From assembly GCA_900313545.1 (NCBI GenBank), contig OMRS01000099.1, positions 1-10,167 on the forward strand: DNA of 10,167 bases, given 5' to 3'. Each line of letters opens with the position of its first letter. Position 1 is the stretch's first letter. The notes under the pieces were generated by a model. The model did no database searches and was not told where the DNA came from. It saw nothing but the letters and a program-made list of their open reading frames with translations. Of the stretch, positions 5,640 to 10,167 are shown in pieces. The translations under genes were made by a program, and so were the position numbers. The DNA comes from an uncultured Eubacteriales bacterium (GTDB lineage Bacteria; Bacillota_A; Clostridia; Christensenellales; Aristaeellaceae).

Positions 5640-7067
5640 ATGAACAAAGGCTCACAGCCGGAAAACGGGCAGACGGGCAAGCAGGCGCTCTTTGCCAGCG
5701 TCCCCGTTCCAAAGGCCCTGATGACCATGGCGATTCCAACCATTATCAGCCAGGTGATCAATCTTCTGTACAACATGGTGGACACCTTCTATATCGGGCG
5801 CACAGGTAATTCCTATATGATGGCCGCCACCACGGTCACGCTGACGCTGGTGATGCTCAATGTGGCCCTTTCCGGTCTGTTTGGCATCGGCGGAGGCAGC
5901 ACGGTAGCCCGTCTCATGGGGGCGCAACGGCCTGACAAGGCCCGCCAGGTCAGCGCGTTCTGCCTTTATGGCTCCGCAGCGGTGGCCCTGGTCATCTCCC
6001 TGCTTCTGGGAGCGTTTCTGAATCCGGTGCTGTCCTTTCTGGGCGCATCCTCCGCCACGCTTTCCTATGCCCGAAGCTATGCCCTGATCGTCATGGTGAT
6101 CGGAGGGATGCCATCCCTCGTCTCTCTGACACTGGCACACCTGCTGCGCAATGCGGGCTATTCCCGGGAGGCCAGTCTGGGTCTGAGCGGGGGCGGGATC
6201 CTGAACCTGATTCTGGATCCGCTCTTTATGTTTGTACTGCTTCCCAGGGGCCAGGAGGTGACCGGCGCGGCGCTGGCCACCACGATTTCCAATACCTGCG
6301 CCTGCCTGTACCTGCTGTGGGTGTTCCGCCGCAGGGCGGGAGAGGGGGCCCCGCTGTCCCTGAGCCTGAGGACGGCCCGCAGCATCCGTGCTTCGCTGGT
6401 TCGGGATGTCCTGAACGTGGGCGTTCCCTCTGCGGTGCTTACAGGCCTGTTTGACGTGGCCAACATCTGCCTGAACATCCTTGCGGCGGCCCACAGTGAT
6501 CTGGTGCTGGCGGGAATCGGCATCGTTCTCAAGGTGGAGCGCCTGCCAAACGCCGTCAACCTGGGCATCTGCCAGGGAATGCTGCCCATCGTGGCTTTCA
6601 ACTATGCCTCGGGCAACCACGTGCGCATGCGGGAGACCATCCGGACGGCCAGACTGGCCGGGCTGGCGATCTCCGCGACCTGCATCCTGCTGTTTGAGGC
6701 CTTCGCTCCGGCAGTGTGCCGGGTGTTTCTGAGCACGACAGCAGGAAATGCAGAAACCGCCCTCAGGACGGTGGCCTATGCCACTCTCTTCCTGCGCATC
6801 CGTGCACTGGCTTCTCCCATGCAGTTCCTCAACTACAACACCTCCTACTGCATGCAGGCCATGGGCATGGGAAAAGCCACTATGCTCCACGCGATTGTCA
6901 GGGAGATGGTCTTCTATATTCCTTTTATGATTGTTTTTGACCGCATTTTCGGGGAGATTGGCCTGGTTGCGGCCCTGCCCGTGGGAGAAACCTGCGGAGC
7001 GCTGTTTGCACTGTTTCTGCTGTTCAGGGCACTTGGTGCCATGAACAGAAAGGAGGAGCCGCAGTGA
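5640..7067 (+). CDS. MATE family multidrug/metabolite efflux transporter
   Basis: A 475-residue integral membrane protein of the multidrug and toxic compound extrusion family, which exports cationic drugs or metabolites using a Na+ or H+ gradient. It has the length and ~12 hydrophobic segments expected of the family. Diagnostic stretches are the first helix with NLLYNMVDTFYIGR (41-54), FGIGGGSTVARLMGA (81-95), and the mid-protein repeat of the same fold beginning around VLNVGVPSAVLTGLF. The sequence is nearest in style to the MepA/Firmicutes branch, but the substrate cannot be predicted. The start is set by AAAGGAGG 5 bases before the ATG; a GTG at 5622 lies upstream of this site and is not favoured. 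Its TGA overlaps the GTG start of the nfo gene, so the two are co-translated. It is divergent from the feo operon. Confidence 0.95.
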   Translation: MNKGSQPENGQTGKQALFASVPVPKALMTMAIPTIISQVINLLYNMVDTFYIGRTGNSYMMAATTVTLTLVMLNVALSGLFGIGGGSTVARLMGAQRPDKARQVSAFCLYGSAAVALVISLLLGAFLNPVLSFLGASSATLSYARSYALIVMVIGGMPSLVSLTLAHLLRNAGYSREASLGLSGGGILNLILDPLFMFVLLPRGQEVTGAALATTISNTCACLYLLWVFRRRAGEGAPLSLSLRTARSIRASLVRDVLNVGVPSAVLTGLFDVANICLNILAAAHSDLVLAGIGIVLKVERLPNAVNLGICQGMLPIVAFNYASGNHVRMRETIRTARLAGLAISATCILLFEAFAPAVCRVFLSTTAGNAETALRTVAYATLFLRIRALASPMQFLNYNTSYCMQAMGMGKATMLHAIVREMVFYIPFMIVFDRIFGEIGLVAALPVGETCGALFALFLLFRALGAMNRKEEPQ

Positions 7068-7933
7068 TCCTTGGATGCCATCTGAGTGCTTCCGGGGGAT
7101 ATGAGCATATGGCCGAGGAAATCCGATCCCTGGGCGGCAACACGTTTCAGTTTTTCACCCGCAATCCCCGGGGAGGCCGGGCAAGAGCCCGGGACCCAGA
7201 GGATGAGCGCCGTTTTGTGGAAATGGCTCCAGACCTCGGTATCCCGGTCATCATAGCTCATGCGCCCTATACTCTCAATGCCTGCTCGGCGGAGGAACGG
7301 ATCCGGGAGTTTGCCAGGCAGGTCCTGGAGGAAGACCTGTGCAGGATGGAGGGCATTCCGGGCAGCCTGTACAATTTCCATCCGGGCAGCCATGTGGGAC
7401 AGGGACTGGAGACGGGAATCCGGCAGATCGCCGGAATGCTCAACGCGGTCCTGACGGGGAACATGCACACCACGGTGCTGCTGGAGACCATGGCCGGCAA
7501 GGGCACCGAGGTGGGGGCGCGTTTTGAGGAACTCCGGGAAATTCTCGACCGGGTGGACCTGGGGGACCGGATGGGCGTCTGCCTGGATACGTGCCATGTC
7601 CATGATGCGGGGTACGACCTGGCTGGAGATCTGGACGGGGTTCTCACGGAATTTGACCGCGTAGTCGGTCTCTCCCGACTGAAGGCTGTCCATCTTAACG
7701 ACAGCCGGAATCCCAGAGGGGCAAGGAAGGACCGGCACGAAAAGATCGGGGAGGGTGCTCTGGGCACCCCGAACCTGGTCCGGGTACTGACCCATCCCGC
7801 GCTTTCGCACCTGCCCTTTATCCTGGAAACGCCCAATGAACCGGAGGGATACGCGAGGGAAATCCGCATGCTCCGGGAGATCTGCGGAGAGAGATTCCCG
7901 CAGGAAATACCGGAAAGCTCTTTGGAGAAATGA
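7064..7933 (+). CDS. nfo: Endonuclease IV (AP endonuclease, deoxyribonuclease IV)
   Basis: Cuts DNA 5' to abasic sites and removes blocked 3' ends during base-excision repair. It is a 289-residue TIM-barrel enzyme (E. coli Nfo has 285). All nine metal ligands of the trinuclear zinc site are recognisable: His66 (IIAHAPY), His106 (NFHPGSH), Glu141 (LLETMAG), Asp175 and His178 (CLDTCHVHDAGYD), His210 (KAVHLNDS), Asp223 and His225 (RKDRHEKIGEG) and Glu255 (ILETPNEP). The N-terminal GCHLSASGG matches the usual G-HVS--GG start. Translation begins at a GTG that overlaps the MATE stop (GTGA), with GGAGG 7 bases upstream inside the MATE gene. This implies translational coupling. A hairpin follows 4 bases after the stop. 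The assignment is very secure; linkage to an efflux pump is the odd feature. Confidence 0.97.
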   Translation: MILGCHLSASGGYEHMAEEIRSLGGNTFQFFTRNPRGGRARARDPEDERRFVEMAPDLGIPVIIAHAPYTLNACSAEERIREFARQVLEEDLCRMEGIPGSLYNFHPGSHVGQGLETGIRQIAGMLNAVLTGNMHTTVLLETMAGKGTEVGARFEELREILDRVDLGDRMGVCLDTCHVHDAGYDLAGDLDGVLTEFDRVVGLSRLKAVHLNDSRNPRGARKDRHEKIGEGALGTPNLVRVLTHPALSHLPFILETPNEPEGYAREIRMLREICGERFPQEIPESSLEK

Positions 7934-7937
7934 TAAT

Positions 7938-7969
7938 GCGGGAGCGGATGCAGATGCATCCGCTCCCGC
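7938..7969. terminator. Perfect hairpin after nfo
   Basis: A 14-base-pair perfect stem (7938-7951 with 7956-7969) with an AGAT loop begins 4 bases after the nfo stop. It is followed by TGATATACAG, not by a T tract, so it is not a textbook intrinsic terminator on the + strand. It probably ends or protects the nfo transcript, and may also act on the opposite strand, where a short T-rich stretch follows. Confidence 0.65.
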
Positions 7970-7979
7970 TGATATACAG

Positions 7980-8020
7980 AAAAAAGGTGGAAACTCCCCT
8001 GAACGCGCGGGACAGGGGAG
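7980..8020 (-). terminator. Terminator of the minus-strand unknown gene
   Basis: CTCCCCTG and CAGGGGAG (7994-8001 and 8013-8020) form an 8-base-pair stem with an 11-base loop, 18 bases beyond the stop of the gene at 8039-8584. On the minus strand it is followed by TTT, a short C-rich gap and TTTTTT (7985-7980). Confidence 0.65.
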
Positions 8021-8038
8021 GCGTGGAGAGCTTTCCCG

Positions 8039-8584
8039 TTACAGCGATGTGATGATGTTCCCGCTCTTTTTGGCAGTCATATAGCTGTCCTTGAGCATCC
8101 GTTTCATCCCCGCTCCGAAACTGAGGCCGAAAGCGGTGGCAAAGTATCCGTCGGTGATAATGATATCGCGGAACGGAAGCAGGGTCATGGTGACCATCAG
8201 CGGCAGACGTGCCCCGAAGTAGATATCTTCAAAGTTCCTCGTGATGCCGTTCACCAGATAGACCTGTGAATCATCCAGGGAAATGAAGACGGATCCTTTT
8301 TTCAGATGCCGTTCCAAGATGAATTTTCCCTGACGATGCCGCTTCCAGCTCCTGAGGATTTCCTGGTGTTCTTCCGGAAGCTGGGGATTTTCCTCCAGAA
8401 AGGCATCGATGAGCGTGTCGTCCGACCACAGGCAATGTGCAACTTCGATGGAGATGCTCGGGTCCGTCATGGGTCGGATCTCTTCATCATACGGCCTGAC
8501 GACGTGTTTCTTCCTGTTGACAAATGTGAGCAGCGTCATCATCAGATTGAAAAAAAGCTCACTGTCTTCCCTGGATAAAGCCAT
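8039..8584 (-). CDS. Conserved hypothetical protein, function unknown
   Basis: A soluble-looking 181-residue protein that matches, from memory, a widespread Firmicutes family without known function. The typical order is visible. An N-terminal helix FFNLMMTLLTFVNRKK (11-26) comes first. A central acidic part follows with LIDAFLEENPQLPEEHQEIL and SWKRHRQGKFILERHLKK. Next is a VFISLDDSQVYLVNGIT strand region, then LLPFRDIIITDG, and a glycine-rich end FGAGMKRMLKDSY with a closing GNIITSL. Some relatives carry an added SEC-C zinc motif; this one does not. There is no signal peptide or convincing membrane helix. AAAGGAGG lies 8 bases before the ATG and supports the start. No good promoter was found upstream. 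It is a single-gene unit, convergent with nfo, so context does not suggest a role. Confidence 0.85.
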   Translation of the reverse strand: MALSREDSELFFNLMMTLLTFVNRKKHVVRPYDEEIRPMTDPSISIEVAHCLWSDDTLIDAFLEENPQLPEEHQEILRSWKRHRQGKFILERHLKKGSVFISLDDSQVYLVNGITRNFEDIYFGARLPLMVTMTLLPFRDIIITDGYFATAFGLSFGAGMKRMLKDSYMTAKKSGNIITSL

Positions 8585-8731
8585 TGGTGCACCCTCCTTT
8601 TTTAACTATAGAAATGATATGCGATGATCAAAATGCCATGCGTGATACAGTGAAGCAACATATATAATAATAACTCGGATGATTTGGGCTCCGTATATTT
8701 CCGCTGTTGTATGTGCTGAACGCGCACGGCA

Positions 8732-8754
8732 CCCTGCCCCCCCTTGGGGGAGGG
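8732..8754. repeat. C-run/G-run hairpin
   Basis: CCCT (8732-8735) pairs with AGGG (8751-8754), and a run of seven C (8737-8743) faces a run of five G (8746-8750) across TT. A smaller hairpin GTGC (8713-8716) / GCAC (8724-8727) precedes it by 4 bases. The element is followed by CTATAGATTTA, with no T tract. Its role is unknown. Confidence 0.4.
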
Positions 8755-8797
8755 CTATAGATTTACTATCCGCTTCACATCAAAGGAGTCCTGTGCC

Positions 8798-8894
8798 CAC
8801 AGCAGGAAATTCGAGAGGACCTGTTTCAAAGGCACACTCATGTACTCCTATGAAATGTGAGCAGTGCATTCTCGTGGCAAGGGTTCCTGCTGTG
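8798..8894. repeat. Nested inverted repeats, candidate structured RNA
   Basis: Four paired segments are nested in order: CACAGCAGGAA (8798-8808) with TTCCTGCTGTG (8884-8894), 11 perfect pairs; CGAGA (8812-8816) with TCTCG (8870-8874); GCAC (8832-8835) with GTGC (8864-8867); and CTCATGT (8837-8843) with ATGTGAG (8855-8861), including two G-T pairs. The result is a 97-base interrupted stem-loop. No known RNA family was recognised, and chance cannot be excluded. Confidence 0.35.
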
Positions 8895-9060
8895 TGAATA
8901 TAGCAGCAGACATTCTCTTTTTGAAGAGCCCGCGGCAAATGAGGGGGATACTGTCCCGAGGTGTTCTGTCCCGGATACTTCAGGAACAGGCGCAGAATGG
9001 TGTAAAGAATGCGTTTGAATGCCGTGACGGGGGAATGGACGTATGAACAGGACAGCGCAA

Positions 9061-9084
9061 GGGAATCTGGGCCGGGAGATTCCC
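9061..9084. terminator. Hairpin downstream of the NUDIX gene
   Basis: GGGAATCT (9061-9068) and AGATTCCC (9077-9084) form a perfect 8-base-pair stem around an 8-base G/C loop, 50 bases beyond the NUDIX stop codon (minus strand). It lacks a T tract, so intrinsic termination is only possible, not demonstrated. Confidence 0.4.
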
Positions 9085-9134
9085 GTAGGGCGGTCAGGAG
9101 AACCACCTGCGGAAAGATGGGGGAGGATCGGGCT

Positions 9135-9614
9135 TCAGGGCGTTGCCGGGGTGTTTTCCGGAAGTCCATGGACGCTGAGCAACCGCCCGTCCGGGTCATA
9201 GACCAGCTTGAGGGAAAAACAGCGGGAGCAGGTCTGCAGCAGGGGAAGAAAGACGCGGTCACCTTCCCAGAGCGTAAGCTCGGGTACCCGGGATACCGGG
9301 ACCCACCGGAGGATCCCTTCCGGGCATTCCGGCAAATGGCTTTCCATGGTGCGGGCGGTGTACAGGAAGGTCAGTTCATTGCCCCAGGCGGGCAGGATGA
9401 AGGTGAGAATCCCCCGCAGACGCAGATCGGTTACCGGCAGGCCGGTCTCCTCCGCGATTTCCCGGAGCATACCCTCATCAGGGGATTCCCCGTCCTCCAG
9501 GTGGCCGCCGATCCCGATCCATTTTCCGGCGTTTTCATCCTGATCCTTCCGGATGCGGTGCATCATCAGGTAACAGCCGTCGCGTTCGATATAACACAGG
9601 GTGGTCAGTCTCAT
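9135..9614 (-). CDS. NUDIX hydrolase, MutT/8-oxo-dGTPase type
   Basis: Hydrolyses nucleoside diphosphate-linked compounds; the sequence style suggests a MutT/MTH1-like nucleotide-pool cleaner. The 159-residue protein shows the full Nudix box G-x5-E-x7-REuxEExGu at residues 37-59: Gly37, Glu43, Arg51-Glu52 and the metal-binding Glu55-Glu56. The N-terminal LTTLCYIERDGCYLMMHR and GKWIGIGGHLEDGESP are characteristic of the branch often annotated as 8-oxo-dGTP diphosphatase. Substrate choice is inference. GGAGG lies 7 bases before the ATG, and the start overlaps the stop of the upstream hydrolase (ATGA), so the pair is one operon with coupled translation. The C-terminal ~25 residues after LVYDPDGRLLSVHG look like a non-conserved tail. 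Confidence 0.93.
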   Translation of the reverse strand: MRLTTLCYIERDGCYLMMHRIRKDQDENAGKWIGIGGHLEDGESPDEGMLREIAEETGLPVTDLRLRGILTFILPAWGNELTFLYTARTMESHLPECPEGILRWVPVSRVPELTLWEGDRVFLPLLQTCSRCFSLKLVYDPDGRLLSVHGLPENTPATP

Positions 9615-10167
9615 GGGTGGTCCTCCACGGGGATGTTCAGGCTTTTGAGAAAATCGGAAACGGCGCGGGCATATCCCTCGGGGTCCGTAAAAATGGACCT
9701 GGCATGGGGGGCACCGGGGACCAGAAACAGCTCGCTCCTGGCGGGGTTGGCCCTGGCCATGGCTTCGCTGTGGTAGGGCGGGATGAAGTCATCTGCCAGA
9801 CCATGGATAAAGAGAATGGGTACGGTGTTGCTGCGGAGGCTGTCAATGGGCCGCATCTCGTGGAAAAACAGCCCATAGCGAAGACGGGCACACAGGGAGG
9901 CCACGGGGAAAAGCAAGAGGGAACGTGCAGGCGGCGCATGCCGGCTTTCAGGATGCTGGATATTTCGCTGAATCCGCAGTCATCCACAACAAAGTCGATA
10001 TCCGGGTGCTCACGAAGGGAAGCGATGGAGGTGGCGCCGCCCAGAGATTCTCCGTGGATGCCCAGGAACCGGATGCCGGGGAAGCGTTTTCGTGTATCCC
10101 GGATCAGCGCGTTCAGGTCACGGCCTTCACGGACGGCGTAGCTGCAGAAATCGGGGGCATTCTCCCC
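9611..10167 (-). pseudogene. Alpha/beta hydrolase, frameshifted and cut by the right window edge
   Basis: Two reading frames together make one serine hydrolase of the alpha/beta fold. From 10167 to about 9919 the frame codes a nucleophile elbow HGESLGG (Ser codon 10045-10047) and continues through DFVVDDCGFSEISSILKAGM to HVPS. The family pattern then resumes one frame over with LLFPVASLCARLRYG, including the likely catalytic Asp in HGLADDFIPP and His in PGAPHARS, ending at 9611. Joining them needs one extra base near 9916-9921, where the minus strand reads CCCTCTTGC; a single-base deletion is the simplest explanation. Either the gene is broken, or this is a sequencing/assembly error. The N-terminus is outside the window. 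A full-length protein would be ~300 residues, probably an esterase or peptidase-like enzyme, possibly membrane-tethered as in relatives. The stop overlaps the NUDIX start. Confidence 0.75.

Larger units (their letters stand above)
8585..9134. other. 550-base stretch without a convincing gene
   Basis: The only open frames here are short, lack family resemblance and mostly lack ribosome sites. The stretch holds an AT-rich patch with TATATAATAATAA (8661-8673) that could be a promoter -10 region, a C/G-run hairpin (8732-8754), a nested set of inverted repeats (8798-8894) overlapping a 34-codon GTG frame with an upstream AAAGGAG, two copies of CTGTCCCG (8951-8958 and 8966-8973), and a hairpin near the NUDIX gene end (9061-9084). 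It may carry an unannotated RNA or decayed coding DNA; neither is shown. Confidence 0.5.

Noticed and set aside
5652..6890. A 412-codon open frame on the minus strand opposite the MATE gene
   Set aside because: Composition (His/Gln/Arg-rich, no hydrophobic pattern) is that of an antisense shadow of a GC-rich membrane-protein gene.
8951..8973. Two copies of CTGTCCCG 15 bases apart
   Set aside because: Only two copies of 8 bases and no further units, so not a CRISPR or tandem array.
8780..9262. A 160-codon minus-strand frame entering the gene-free stretch from the NUDIX gene
   Set aside because: Its first part is an out-of-frame shadow of the NUDIX gene, and the remainder has no family resemblance or start signal of its own.
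9617..10141. A 174-codon + strand frame over the hydrolase
   Set aside because: It is the antisense of the frameshifted alpha/beta hydrolase, whose motifs are clear on the minus strand.

Overview
The window looks like chromosomal DNA from a moderately GC-rich member of the Clostridia (Firmicutes), perhaps a Lachnospiraceae-type gut anaerobe. Reasons: strong AGGAGG-type ribosome binding sites, a ferrous-iron operon made of two small FeoA proteins plus FeoB plus a tiny Cys-rich partner, a MepA/NorM-like MATE transporter, and gene families typical of that class. This placement is an inference; no rRNA, tRNA, insertion sequence, phage gene or CRISPR array was seen.

Layout, left to right. (1) The 3' end of a glyoxalase/VOC-fold gene and its intrinsic terminator. 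(2) A gene-poor leader, then a membrane-anchored diguanylate cyclase (GGDEF) on the + strand, ending in a strong hairpin. (3) A convergent minus-strand iron operon, read from 5324 down to 2200: feoA, feoA, feoB and a 52-residue FeoB-associated Cys-rich membrane protein. It has a near-perfect sigma-A promoter overlapped by inverted repeats that could bind an iron repressor. (4) A divergent + strand pair: a MATE efflux transporter and endonuclease IV (nfo), joined by a 4-base stop/start overlap. (5) A minus-strand gene of unknown function. (6) About 550 bases without a convincing gene but with several inverted repeats. (7) A minus-strand pair: a NUDIX hydrolase preceded by an alpha/beta hydrolase that runs off the right edge and carries a frameshift.

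The genes do not form one pathway. The iron operon is a complete Fe(II) uptake unit: FeoB is the GTPase and permease, the FeoA proteins are its cytosolic SH3-like partners, and the small Cys-rich protein may handle the incoming metal. The MATE/nfo pair couples export of small molecules with abasic-site repair, which would suit a stress or genotoxin response, but the sequence shows only the linkage. The diguanylate cyclase appears to be a stand-alone signalling gene.

No clearly new multi-gene system is visible. The most noteworthy points are the large acidic external insertion in FeoB, the frameshifted hydrolase, the repeats at the feo promoter, the MATE-nfo coupling, several hairpins at gene ends that lack a T tract, and the structured gene-free stretch at 8585-9134.
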